64,000 nt of DNA, taken from Micropruina sp. (GTDB taxonomy: Bacteria; Actinomycetota; Actinomycetes; Propionibacteriales; Propionibacteriaceae). The stretch is taken from NCBI GenBank assembly GCA_016711205.1, contig JADJTM010000003.1:496001-560000 (forward strand), given 5' to 3'. Positions 8,187 through 15,771 of the stretch are shown piece after piece. The position numbers and the translations under genes are program-made. Position 1 is the first letter of the stretch. Every line of letters starts with the position of its first letter. The notes under the pieces were generated by a model, which saw only the letters and a list, made by a program, of their open reading frames with translations, did not search any database and was not told where the DNA came from.

Positions 8187-9155
8187 GTGAGTACCTGGTT
8201 GGTCACCGGCGGCGCCGGCTACATCGGCGCGCACGTGGTGCGCGCGTTCAGTTCCGTGGGCATCACGCCCGTGGTGGTCGACGATCTGTCGACCGGACGG
8301 GCGGCCTTCGTGCCGCCCGAGGTCACCTTGGTGCAGGGCGACATTCTCGACGTCGACCTGCTCACCGACACCCTCGATCGGTTCAACTGCACCGGCGTGG
8401 TGCACGTCGCCGGCTTCAAGTACGCGGGCGTGTCGGTCAAGCGGCCGCTGCACACCTACACCCAGAACGTCACGGGCATGGTGAAGGTGCTCGACGCCAT
8501 GCACCGGGCCGGCGTGAACAAGCTGGTGTTCAGCTCCAGCGCGGCGGTGTACGGCACGCCGTCCACCGAACTGGTCACCGAAGACTCCCCGACCCACCCC
8601 GAATCGCCCTACGGCGAGAGCAAGCTGGTGGGCGAGTGGCTGATGAGTGACGTGGCACGGGCCTGGCCCGAGTTCTCGAGCGTCGCCCTGCGCTACTTCA
8701 ACGTGGTCGGCTCGGCCACCGACGAGGTGTACGACATCAGTCCGCACAACCTGTTTCCGATCGTCATCGAGGCGCTGATCGAGGGCCGGACGCCGCAGGT
8801 GAACGGCACCGACTACGCCACGCCCGACGGCTCGTGCGTACGCGACTACGTGCACGTGGGCGACCTCGCGATCTCGCACGTGGCGGCCGCCCAGGCGCTC
8901 GAGGCCGGTCGCGAACTGCTGCCCGCCTACAACCTGGGCAGCGGGGAAGGGCTCAGCGTGCTGCAGATCATGGACGCCATGCGCCGCGTCACCGGTGTCG
9001 ACTTCACGCCCGACGTGGGTCCGCGTCGTGCGGGTGATCCTGCCCGAATCGTCGCGGACGGCACCGCGGCGGCCGCCGACCTCGACTGGCATATGCGGCA
9101 CACCGTCGACGAGATGGTCGCCAGCGCGTGGAGCGCCCGCCGCGCACACGGCTGA
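8187..9155 (+). CDS. galE: UDP-glucose 4-epimerase
   Basis: Short-chain dehydrogenase-type epimerase interconverting UDP-glucose and UDP-galactose, 322 residues. Seen: the NAD-binding GGAGYIGAHVVRAF at the N-terminus, DDLSTG after the second strand, the HVAGFKYAGVSV region, the catalytic serine (SSSAAVYG) and the YxxxK pair in SPYGESK, then the substrate segment RYFNVVGSA and the VRDYVHVGDLA motif. The GTG at 8187 places the dinucleotide fold at residue 5. It runs divergently from ppgK. It could supply UDP-galactose to the polysaccharide locus 19 kb away or link to galactose metabolism together with the damaged beta-galactosidase operon. Confidence 0.92.
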   Translation: MSTWLVTGGAGYIGAHVVRAFSSVGITPVVVDDLSTGRAAFVPPEVTLVQGDILDVDLLTDTLDRFNCTGVVHVAGFKYAGVSVKRPLHTYTQNVTGMVKVLDAMHRAGVNKLVFSSSAAVYGTPSTELVTEDSPTHPESPYGESKLVGEWLMSDVARAWPEFSSVALRYFNVVGSATDEVYDISPHNLFPIVIEALIEGRTPQVNGTDYATPDGSCVRDYVHVGDLAISHVAAAQALEAGRELLPAYNLGSGEGLSVLQIMDAMRRVTGVDFTPDVGPRRAGDPARIVADGTAAAADLDWHMRHTVDEMVASAWSARRAHG

Positions 9156-9195
9156 GGCGCAGCGTCAGCCCAGCGGCGTCGCTGTGGTGGCGTCC

Positions 9196-9266
9196 TGAGA
9201 TCCCGGGGCAAGCCCGGGATGACGGTGGACGCCTTTCTCGTCATCCCGGCGGACGCCGGGATCTCA
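9196..9266. repeat. Inverted pair of REP-like palindromes
   Basis: Two hairpin-forming elements face each other: TGAGATCCCGGGG...CCCGGGATGACG (9196-9224) and CGTCATCCCGGCG...CGCCGGGATCTCA (9239-9266). They share the outer bases of the 6857-6980 elements and form a mirrored pair (a REP doublet) between the convergent galE and PH-domain genes, where they could also act as a bidirectional terminator. Confidence 0.85.
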
Positions 9267-9287
9267 GGTGCAGGCAGCGCGTTGCCC

Positions 9288-10799
9288 TCAAGCGGCGCTG
9301 TCGAACAATGCGTCGAGCCGCACGTCCCTAGCGCGCCGAGACTCCGCGAACAGCAGTGCGCGGGCGGTGTAGGCGTCCAGGTGTAGCGCCGCGTTGACGG
9401 CGAGGGCCTGGGTGGTGTGCACGGCGACCGAGGCCAGCCGCAGCCGGCGCAACAACGGCCCCTGCTGCAGCGCCACCGACTGAACCCGCGCGTGCGGCAC
9501 GACGTGTTGGGTGCGGGTCAGCCAGCCCATGCGGGTGACCAGCACCGAGCCGTCCGAACCCCAGCCGACCCAGCCCTGGGCCAGCGGCTGCACCCAGCGA
9601 GCCCGCTCGGGGCTTTGTTCGATGGCGATGCCGTCGAGGTTGAGGCCGGGCCAGATGGTGTTCAGCACCAGGTCGACCTCTGCTCGGGTACCGATGGGCA
9701 GCACAATGCTCGTGCGCCCGGCCTGGTCTTCGTCGGTGGTGAGCCCGTGGTTACCGAGCACCGACATGTCGACGCGGTAATAGCCGAGCCGACGCCACCA
9801 CAGCGGCTGGGCGATGCGCAACGACTGAATGCGGTGGCGGGGCACCGACTGGCTGCTCAGGCTGGTCAGGCCGCGGGTGATCTTGAGCCCGGGGCCGCTG
9901 CGCACGAACGCGTAGTGCCACTGGCCGATCACCCGCCGCATGACGAAGCTCCACAAGCCGCCCAGCGCCGGCAGAGCAGCCCCGAGCAGCAGCCACGGAT
10001 TGCTCAATGCGGCGTTCGAACCGCGCGGATCGAGGGCGATCACCGTGGCGATCGTGAGCCCCACCGGCACCGTCAACAGTAGAAACTCGTGCGAGAGCAG
10101 GGCGCCCACCACCAGGCGTTGCGACGGTACGCGCACCAGCACCTCGTCGCCGGCGGCCAGATCGTCCAGCACACCGGTGGTGCTCTGCCGAGTGACCTCG
10201 GCCGGCCGTACTCCGTGGGCCCGGGCCAGCAGGTAGTCGCGCATGGCGGCGGCCCGCGCCCGTGACAGGTACCGCATGCGATGACCGCCCTCGGCGCCCA
10301 CGTCGATGGTCACCTCGGCGAGCCCCAGCAAGCGCGCGGCGAACGGTTCGGTGATGTCGACCGACTGAATGCGGTCGAACCTGATGCGTTCGGACGACTT
10401 GGTGAACACGCCCCGCTCGAGTCGTAGCTCGCCGTGATCGACCACGAACGCGGTGGCCCGCCAGTCGAGGTAGGCCGCCACCAGCAGCGTCACCAGTACC
10501 GCGCCGACACCACCGGTCACCCAGGTCAGCGGCGGCAGGCGCAGCCCCTCGGGCCGACCCAGCAGGTCGCGGCCGATCGTCCAGGCCACGGCCAGCACCA
10601 GCACCCAGGCCCGCACCAGCGGGGTGAGCGGGTGGGGCTTCTCGACCAGCGCGCGGACCGACTCTGTGCCCACCGGTACGTTGGACGACCCCGCGTGCGG
10701 CCAGGCCCGATCGTCGCGGTTCTCGGCAGGGCCCGGCTCACCGCTGCCGATTGTCTGCGGCTGCACCGGCCCTGAGAACGAGCCCGGCGGAATGCTCAC
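9288..10799 (-). CDS. Membrane protein with tandem bacterial PH domains (YdbT-like)
   Basis: A 503-residue integral membrane protein with repeated bPH_2 (DUF304-type) domains. Seen: a Pro/Gly-rich N-terminal tail, two membrane segments (VLVLAVAWTIGRDLL and VGAVLVTLLVAAYL), then a PH unit with LRLERGVFTKSSERIRFDRI, two more membrane segments (FLLLTVPVGLTIATVIAL and LLLGAALPALGGLWSFV), and two further PH-like units recognisable by their IQSL/VQSVALQQGPLLRRL strands. The family usually pairs with a short bPH_2 protein, as here: the upstream 162-residue gene overlaps it by four bases (GTGA). The Bacillus YdbS/YdbT pair has been linked to resistance to some antimicrobial peptides; whether that applies here is unknown. 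Confidence 0.85.
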   Translation of the reverse strand: MSIPPGSFSGPVQPQTIGSGEPGPAENRDDRAWPHAGSSNVPVGTESVRALVEKPHPLTPLVRAWVLVLAVAWTIGRDLLGRPEGLRLPPLTWVTGGVGAVLVTLLVAAYLDWRATAFVVDHGELRLERGVFTKSSERIRFDRIQSVDITEPFAARLLGLAEVTIDVGAEGGHRMRYLSRARAAAMRDYLLARAHGVRPAEVTRQSTTGVLDDLAAGDEVLVRVPSQRLVVGALLSHEFLLLTVPVGLTIATVIALDPRGSNAALSNPWLLLGAALPALGGLWSFVMRRVIGQWHYAFVRSGPGLKITRGLTSLSSQSVPRHRIQSLRIAQPLWWRRLGYYRVDMSVLGNHGLTTDEDQAGRTSIVLPIGTRAEVDLVLNTIWPGLNLDGIAIEQSPERARWVQPLAQGWVGWGSDGSVLVTRMGWLTRTQHVVPHARVQSVALQQGPLLRRLRLASVAVHTTQALAVNAALHLDAYTARALLFAESRRARDVRLDALFDSAA

Positions 10800-11284
10800 A
10801 GGCCGTCCTGATCGCCGATGCCGATGGCGATCAGCCGGTCGCGCAGCGCTTCGGCGTCACGTTGCGGCAGTCCCGGCACCCGGCCACCCGATTGCAGGCT
10901 GGCCGTGACCAGTTCGACGTTGGCCAGGCCGAGCGCGCGGGTCAACGGGCCGCTCTCGACCTTCACCGCCTGCATGCGGCCGTAGGGAATGACGATCAGC
11001 TCACGCGACCAGAGCCCATGGCTGAGGTACAGGTCGTCGTCACGTTCGAGGTAGCCCCAGGCCCGCACCCAACGCCCGAGCCTGAACCACTGCCACCCTG
11101 CGTAGCCGACGCCCAGGGCGATCAGGGCACCCGCCCAGCGGGGGTCGACGGCATGCCACAACACGGTGGCCACCACGCCGATCACAAGGGCGGTACCGAT
11201 CAGCATGCGTGCGCGCAGCACCATGGCGTAGGCGGGCGAGATGCGCCGCCAGCCGACAGCCGGCGGCGCGAACAGGTCGTCCAT
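10796..11284 (-). CDS. Short bacterial PH domain membrane protein (YdbS-like)
   Basis: A 162-residue protein with two N-terminal membrane segments (MLIGTALVIGVVATVLWHAV and AGALIALGVGYAGW) followed by one bPH_2 unit (LYLSHGLWSRELIVIPYGRM, QAVKVESGPLTRALGLANVE). The ATG at 11284 begins MDDLFAPP; the frame opens 18 codons earlier but the extension looks non-coding. Its stop overlaps the start of the larger tandem-PH gene by four bases, so the two are translationally coupled, matching the two-gene organisation of the YdbS/YdbT family. A membrane complex of the two proteins is likely; the biochemical role is not established. Confidence 0.82.
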   Translation of the reverse strand: MDDLFAPPAVGWRRISPAYAMVLRARMLIGTALVIGVVATVLWHAVDPRWAGALIALGVGYAGWQWFRLGRWVRAWGYLERDDDLYLSHGLWSRELIVIPYGRMQAVKVESGPLTRALGLANVELVTASLQSGGRVPGLPQRDAEALRDRLIAIGIGDQDGL

Positions 11285-11348
11285 GTCGTTCAGCGTACGG
11301 GCCGACCCCGCACGGCCGAGCGGGGCGGGGGCGTCCATCTGGGACGGC

Positions 11349-11981
11349 TCAGCTGCCGCAGTCGCGGCGCTTGCGTTGCTTCTTGCTGAGGCCGCGCACC
11401 TCGACCCCGCCGAACCCGATGAAGCCCTTGACGATCACGGTGGGCGCGCCGGGCGTGGGAGGCATGGTCTTGGTCTCGGAGCCACCGAAGACTGCCATGC
11501 ACTCGTTGCGCACCGTGGTGCCGTCGGGCACCGTGATCATGATGCCGCCGAACAGGCAGAACACGTTGATCTCGCACACGTTGTCGGTGAAGACGGCCTG
11601 GGTGAGGTCGAGTTCAGCCCCGCCGAACAGGGTCAGCACGCTGAGATTGCGCCGCGGCTGCCACACGCCTTTGCGAGCGGCGCCGCTAAAGATGGCGACG
11701 ATCATCTCGGGGCCGGTGTCGGGGCCGACCGGTGCGGACGACCAGGTCGGGGTCGCGGCCGGGCCGGGCACCACCACGAGGTCACGGGTGAGCGGCACCA
11801 GATCGTCGAAGGTCTGGGCCTGATTGGCGGCCTGCGTGCGCTCGGCATGCTCGGCCGGGGTGATGCGGCCTTCGGCCAGGGCGGCGTCGAGCAGGGTGAG
11901 CACCTTGGTCTTGTCGCTCGCGTTCACGGCCAGGTCGCCGCCGTAGGCGGGCCCGACGTCTGTCGGTTCGGCGTAACTCAT
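11349..11981 (-). CDS. DUF1707 / LiaF-like C-terminal domain protein
   Basis: A 210-residue protein. The N-terminal third has a DUF1707 (SHOCT-like) helix pair (VNASDKTKVLTLLDAALAEG, ITPAEHAERTQAANQAQTFD), common in actinobacterial membrane and cell-envelope stress proteins. The C-terminal half has repeated strands of the LiaF/DUF2154-like fold (LTLFGGAELDLTQAVF, INVFCLFGGIMITVPDGTTV, CMAVFGGSE, VKGFIGFGGVEVRGL). No membrane segment is obvious, so it is probably a soluble or peripheral relative of cell-wall stress sensor LiaF. It is a single gene ending 64 bases from the PH-domain pair and oriented the same way, so it might share a transcript with it. Function unknown. Confidence 0.8.
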   Translation of the reverse strand: MSYAEPTDVGPAYGGDLAVNASDKTKVLTLLDAALAEGRITPAEHAERTQAANQAQTFDDLVPLTRDLVVVPGPAATPTWSSAPVGPDTGPEMIVAIFSGAARKGVWQPRRNLSVLTLFGGAELDLTQAVFTDNVCEINVFCLFGGIMITVPDGTTVRNECMAVFGGSETKTMPPTPGAPTVIVKGFIGFGGVEVRGLSKKQRKRRDCGS

Positions 11982-12116
11982 GGCACTGACGCTAGCCCCG
12001 TGCGGCGACGATGGGCACCCGGGCGAGGAGTCTCCAGGGCACAGACGGGGGACACCCTGAGCCGTTGTGCGGCGGCCACGACGCGCCCGCTAGACTGACG
12101 GCGGTCAGCGCGCCTC

Positions 12117-12187
12117 GCGGGCGTAGTTCAATGGCAGAACATCAGCTTCCCAAGCTGAGAATGCGGGTTCGATTCCCGTCGCCCGCT
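12117..12187 (+). tRNA. tRNA-Gly(CCC)
   Basis: A complete cloverleaf without encoded CCA. The acceptor stem is GCGGGCG/CGCCCGC (12117-12123 with 12180-12186), discriminator T at 12187. The anticodon stem TCAGC/GCTGA encloses the loop TTCCCAA, giving anticodon CCC, which reads GGG. The T loop GGTTCGATTCC and D loop AGTTCAATGGCAGAAC are canonical. Confidence 0.95.
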
Positions 12188-12247
12188 CTCACTACTCAGC
12201 CACGCTCTCGACTCCACCAACCGATGCTCGTGAGGTCATGTGGCGGG

Positions 12248-12403
12248 TAATCGGAACCGTCCCCACTACCCACCAAATCGCGTTGCCGCGCCGCTGAACG
12301 GGCCGAGCTGAGGCGCGTTCGAGGCTTCTGGTGGGTAGTGGGGACGGTTCCGATTATCGTTCACGACCCCGGCTGTGGTGGGTGTTGGGGACGGTTCCGA
12401 TTA
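12248..12403. repeat. Three copies of a 27-bp repeat, one inverted
   Basis: A 27-bp sequence beginning TAATCGGAACCGTCCCC (12248-12274) is repeated as its exact reverse complement at 12330-12356, ending GGGGACGGTTCCGATTA. A third copy, same direction as the second with two mismatches, lies at 12377-12403. The inverted pair could fold into a 27-bp stem with a 55-base loop. It sits between tRNA-Gly and the broken SRPBCC gene. No coding sequence is seen here; it looks like a small non-coding repetitive element. Confidence 0.85.
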
Positions 12404-12407
12404 CGGT

Positions 12408-12988
12408 TCACCGACTGTGCGGGGTGGCGAACCTGACCTGCCAGGGTCTCACCAGCACGTCGAACAGGCCCTCAGCGACGCTCGCGTCCTGTTGGTGGGC
12501 GGCCTCGACCAACTCGCCGACCTTGTCACCCGGCACCCGCGCCACCGTGAGCCCGGCACCGTCCTGATCGCCAAGCGGACCGGCCGCCACGAGCCAGCCA
12601 CGGCCGTCGAGCCACTGCAGAAAGGCCACGTGCCCGGCGAAGCGGTCATCGGCGAAGACCGAGAGCTCAGGGGTTGGATTCGAGGTGTGCAGCAGGGCGA
12701 ACCACGCCGCCGCGGTGGGTGCGGCCGGCTCGGTGCCGATCGCATCGCCGAGCCGCGCCATCACCAACGGCCAGCCGTTGCGGTACAGGCCGTGACCTCG
12801 CCCCACTCGTGGGTGTCGCCGTCGGCCGCGGTCTCTACCAGCCGTCCATTCTTGAACTCGACGGATGACCCGGCCCCGCCCACGCTGAAGCGCTCCAGGG
12901 GCCACCACAGGCCGATCTCGGTGGTGAACACGGCGAAGGCGCGCCCTGCCGTGGCGGCGACCACGATCTGCCGGTGCAGCGGCGTCAT
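12408..12988 (-). pseudogene. Broken SRPBCC-YCII fusion gene
   Basis: The N-terminal part (12988 down to about 12790) encodes an AHSA1-type SRPBCC domain (RQIVVAATAGRAFAVFTTEI, WWPLERFSVG) up to HEWGEVTA. The reading frame then reaches a stop at 12761, while another frame continues NGWPLVMARLGDAIG followed by a YCII-like domain (AWFALLHTSNPTPELSVFAD, HVAFLQWLDGRGWLVAAGPL) to a stop at 12408. In intact relatives about 50 to 65 residues, including the strand after GEVTA and the second half of the SRPBCC fold, separate these parts. A deletion that also shifted frame explains the arrangement. The ATG overlaps the arsR stop (12985-12988), as in typical ArsR-SRPBCC operons. Confidence 0.72.
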
Positions 12989-13296
12989 TTCTGCTGCTCG
13001 AGATGCCGGGCGAAGGCGGTCAGCGCGGCCGTCCAGGTGTCGGCGAACCAGCGCTGCGCCACCGCGTAACCCTCGGGTGCGAGCGCGTACAGGTTGCGGG
13101 TGCCCACGCTGTGGTGGCATACCAACCCGGCGCCCTGCAGCACCTTCAGGTGCTTGCTCACCGCCGGCCGGCCGACGGCCACGCGCTCGGCGAGCACCCC
13201 TACGGCAACGGGCTCGTCGCCGATCGCGCGCAACAACTGACGCCTGGTGTGGTCGCCCAGGGCGTCGAACACCTCGTCGGCAAGCGGTAACGTCAT
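12985..13296 (-). CDS. ArsR-family transcriptional regulator
   Basis: A 103-residue winged-helix repressor. Seen: DEVFDALGDHTRRQLLRAIG, a recognition helix region RPAVSKHLKVLQGAGLV and the wing VGTRNLYALAPEGYAV. There is no CxC metal site of the ArsR/SmtB kind, so it is not an obvious metal sensor. Members coupled to an SRPBCC gene are a recurrent actinobacterial pair, and here the stop overlaps the start of the damaged SRPBCC gene by four bases. It probably represses its own operon. The regulator appears intact although its partner gene is not. Confidence 0.88.
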   Translation of the reverse strand: MTLPLADEVFDALGDHTRRQLLRAIGDEPVAVGVLAERVAVGRPAVSKHLKVLQGAGLVCHHSVGTRNLYALAPEGYAVAQRWFADTWTAALTAFARHLEQQK

Positions 13297-13349
13297 TCGC
13301 TTGCTCTACAGCAACCGTTGCTGCAGGGTAACCATTGCCGAAGGACGGT

Positions 13350-14222
13350 TCAGCGATAGCGCGGCAGCGGGCCGTAGAAGACGTTCTGTATCGGCTGCGA
13401 GTAGGCCGTCTGTGGGTGCCGCACGGCCTGCCAGCGGGCGAAGAACGGCCTTGTCGCCGGCAGCCACAGCGCCGCGGCCCCGAGTGCAACGAAGCCGATC
13501 GTGACGGCCGCGATCGGGGTGAGCAACAGCGACAGCAGCGACACCCCGAGCGCGACCAGCCCGCCGATGCGCGTCCAGCCGTAGCCGGCGAACGCGTAGT
13601 AGCCGATCACCGCTGCGGTGCCGGCCACGGCCACCGCGATTACGCAACAGACGATCGCGAAGAACACCCGCCAGCCGCCGGCGGGCTCGGACGGGAACTG
13701 CGCGGTCAGCCAGGTGGCCTCGTTGAACTTGTCGTCTTTGGTCCAGCCGTCGGCCACCTCGACCCAGGGCGAGGCCATCACCCACATGGCGAGCAGCAGG
13801 CCCACGGTGACGGTGATCGCGCCGCCGAACATCAGCACCGCCGAGGCCCAGATCGTCCACGGCCGCACGGGTTGGCCGGTCTTCTCGCTCAACTTGGCCA
13901 ACCCGGGCGGGGTAACGGCCGGAGCGCTGAGCGTGTCGATGTGCCCCGGACCCGCCGCGGTCGCGACGGCCCCGGTCGGCTGTTCGGCGGGCGGGGTCAG
14001 CGGCGCCGGCATGGGCGTGGTGGGCAGCGGCTGGGTGGGCAGCGGCTGAGTCGGCAGGGGCACGGTCGGGGGCGGGTAGCCGGCGCCCGGCTGAACCTGC
14101 GCCCAGGTCGGCGGCGGCGGGGTCGTTGCGGACGGCTGGTCGCCGGGCGCCTGCCCAGGGGTCGGCTGCGCTCCGTCCCGTTGGGGGCGGATCGGGTCAC
14201 CGGTTGGTGCTGGCCAGCTCAT
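13350..14222 (-). CDS. Proline-rich membrane protein, function unknown
   Basis: A 290-residue protein with a long cytoplasmic-looking N-terminus (residues 1 to about 120) rich in Pro, Thr and Gln, containing a PLPTQPLPTQPLP repeat, followed by four hydrophobic segments: IWASAVLMFGGAITVTVGLL, VFFAIVCCVIAVAVAGTAAV, IGGLVALGVSLLSLLLTPIA and VTIGFVALGAAALWL. The C-terminus ends in FYGPLPRYR. No catalytic or transport motif is visible. Such Pro-rich, four-helix proteins are common in Actinobacteria and rarely characterised. It shares direction with arsR but is separated from it by 53 bases. Confidence 0.75.
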   Translation of the reverse strand: MSWPAPTGDPIRPQRDGAQPTPGQAPGDQPSATTPPPPTWAQVQPGAGYPPPTVPLPTQPLPTQPLPTTPMPAPLTPPAEQPTGAVATAAGPGHIDTLSAPAVTPPGLAKLSEKTGQPVRPWTIWASAVLMFGGAITVTVGLLLAMWVMASPWVEVADGWTKDDKFNEATWLTAQFPSEPAGGWRVFFAIVCCVIAVAVAGTAAVIGYYAFAGYGWTRIGGLVALGVSLLSLLLTPIAAVTIGFVALGAAALWLPATRPFFARWQAVRHPQTAYSQPIQNVFYGPLPRYR

Positions 14223-14262
14223 CGTCCTCCTGAATCCGCGACCAGCCTACCGAGCCGGCGAA

Positions 14263-14868
14263 TCACCAGCTCTCGACGAGAATCTCTTGCATCGCCCGGC
14301 CCAGGCCACGCACCAGGTCGCGGTCGGACGCCGCCTCGAGCGCCTGCAATCTGAGGATGTAGCGGCTGAGCGCCATGCCCAGCACGAGGCTCACCGCGAG
14401 CTGGGCCCGCAGGCGATAGTCACGATGACCGAGCTGCTCGGCGATCGGGCCGAACACCTCTTTCGACATGAACTCGCTGAGCGGCCGCTGCACGATGTCG
14501 GCCGCCACCGCGGAGCGGAGCATGGCGGTGAACCGGTCGCGGCCGCTCTCGGGGCTGTCGTAGGCGGCCAGAAAGGCGGCCACGGCCCGCTCGCCGATCT
14601 GTTCGCGCGGGCCGTTCAGCACGTCGCTCACCACCTGGCCGGCTTCGAGCGGAAGGTCGAGCACGGTCTGGGCGAACAGGTCGGACTTGCTGGAGAAGTA
14701 GTGGTGGATCAGTGCCGGGTCGACGTCGGCCTCGCGCGCGATGGCGCGCAGCGACACCTTGTCGTAGCCGATCGTCGAGAACAGGGTGAGCGCGGCGCGG
14801 CAGATGGTGCCGCGGGTATCGGCGCGGCCCGGCCGGCGCCCGCGTGGCTTCGCGGGGGAGTCCGTCAT
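14263..14868 (-). CDS. TetR-family transcriptional regulator
   Basis: A 201-residue regulator. The N-terminal helix-turn-helix is clear (GTICRAALTLFSTIGYDKVS, LRAIAREADVDPALIHHYFS, SKSDLFAQTV), and the C-terminal ligand-binding domain is all helical (GERAVAAFLAAYDSPESGRD, LAVSLVLGMALSRYILRLQ). The ATG at 14868 begins MTDSPAKPRGRRPGRADTRG, a basic arm usual for the family. Its upstream region holds an inverted repeat at 14972-15018 that may be its operator. The neighbouring genes do not point to a clear regulon, so the effector is unknown. Confidence 0.9.
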   Translation of the reverse strand: MTDSPAKPRGRRPGRADTRGTICRAALTLFSTIGYDKVSLRAIAREADVDPALIHHYFSSKSDLFAQTVLDLPLEAGQVVSDVLNGPREQIGERAVAAFLAAYDSPESGRDRFTAMLRSAVAADIVQRPLSEFMSKEVFGPIAEQLGHRDYRLRAQLAVSLVLGMALSRYILRLQALEAASDRDLVRGLGRAMQEILVESW

Positions 14869-14971
14869 GCGCTTCCTCTCTCACCTGCCGGCGGACGCGG
14901 GGGGTCCCGTCGCGGCCCGACCAGCCACCGGCCGGTCCCATCGAAGCCGGCCCGCGGTGGCCGCCGTCCCA

Positions 14972-15037
14972 CGTTGCTCAGGTTCGGCGTCCTTGCTCAG
15001 GTATGAACCTATGCAACGAACCCAGGGCTGAGCAACG
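14972..15037. promoter_or_regulatory. Inverted repeats upstream of tetR / HAD gene
   Basis: CGTTGCTCAGGTTC (14972-14985) and GAACCTATGCAACG (15005-15018) form a 12-of-14 inverted repeat with a 19-base spacer. A further half-site, TGAGCAACG (15029-15037), repeats the outer arm in inverse orientation. The cluster lies in the divergent gap between tetR and the HAD gene and could be an autoregulatory operator. The spacing is wider than most TetR operators. Confidence 0.35.
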
Positions 15038-15090
15038 TCCCGCGAGGGTGGTGAACACGGGACGCCCGCCGGGCAGATTAGGCTGACCCG

Positions 15091-15738
15091 GTGAATTTCG
15101 TGGCGCCGAAGACCGTTCTGTTCGACCTCGACGGCACGCTTGCCGACACCGTCCCGCTGATCGTCGCGACCTTCAAGCGCACGGTGTCGCAGGCGCTGGG
15201 CTGGGAACCGACGCTCGCGCAGTGCAAGGAGTGGATCGGGCGGTCGCTGACCGAGACGTTCACCACACTGGCGCCCGAGGTGGCCGACGAGTTGACCGCA
15301 CGTTACCTGGAGTGGAACCTGGCCAACCACCACGCCTATGTCCGGCAGTTCGACGGGGTCGGTGCCCTGATCGAGGCACTGCGGGCGTCCGGTCGAGCAT
15401 TCGGGGTGGTCACCTCGAAACGACATCACTCGGCGCTGGTCAGCCTGGAGTGCGTCGGCCTGACCGGGCAGATCCCGCTGTTGGTCACCGAGGAGGACAC
15501 CGCCTCCCACAAGCCGTCGCCGGAGCCGCTGCTGCATGCCCTGAACCAGATGGGTGCGGACGGCGCGGACGCCGTCTACGTCGGGGACGCCATCGTCGAT
15601 ATGCAGGCGGCCCGGGCGGCCGGCGTCCGGAGCATCGGGGTCACCTGGGGAGCGGCGAGCGCCGACGAACTACGGGCGGTCGAACCCACCGCGGTCGTGC
15701 ACGACGTCGGCGAGCTGACGGCACTGCTCGGCCTGTAA
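15091..15738 (+). CDS. HAD-superfamily phosphatase (phosphoglycolate phosphatase / PpaX type)
   Basis: A 215-residue HAD hydrolase with a C1 helical cap. Seen: motif I VLFDLDGTLADT (nucleophile Asp and Asp+2), cap domain from about residue 17 to 85, motif II threonine (VVTSKRHH), motif III lysine in SHKPSPEPLLHAL, and motif IV YVGDAIVDMQAARAAG. The arrangement fits phosphoglycolate phosphatase or pyrophosphatase PpaX. The ATG at 15091 starts MNFVAPKT, five residues before motif I strand. The substrate cannot be read from sequence. Confidence 0.88.
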   Translation: MNFVAPKTVLFDLDGTLADTVPLIVATFKRTVSQALGWEPTLAQCKEWIGRSLTETFTTLAPEVADELTARYLEWNLANHHAYVRQFDGVGALIEALRASGRAFGVVTSKRHHSALVSLECVGLTGQIPLLVTEEDTASHKPSPEPLLHALNQMGADGADAVYVGDAIVDMQAARAAGVRSIGVTWGAASADELRAVEPTAVVHDVGELTALLGL

Positions 15739-15771
15739 CGGACGCCGCGCCGCGCGGCCAGGCGATCGGCG

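Noticed and set aside
12117..12403. Integrated element using tRNA-Gly as attachment site
   Set aside because: No integrase and no repeat of the tRNA 3' end was found; the nearby repeats do not match the tRNA sequence.
12761..13489. Longer reading of the SRPBCC frame through arsR and beyond
   Set aside because: The upstream part overlaps the well-supported arsR gene in another frame and is arginine-rich; the SRPBCC domain begins at the ATG at 12988.
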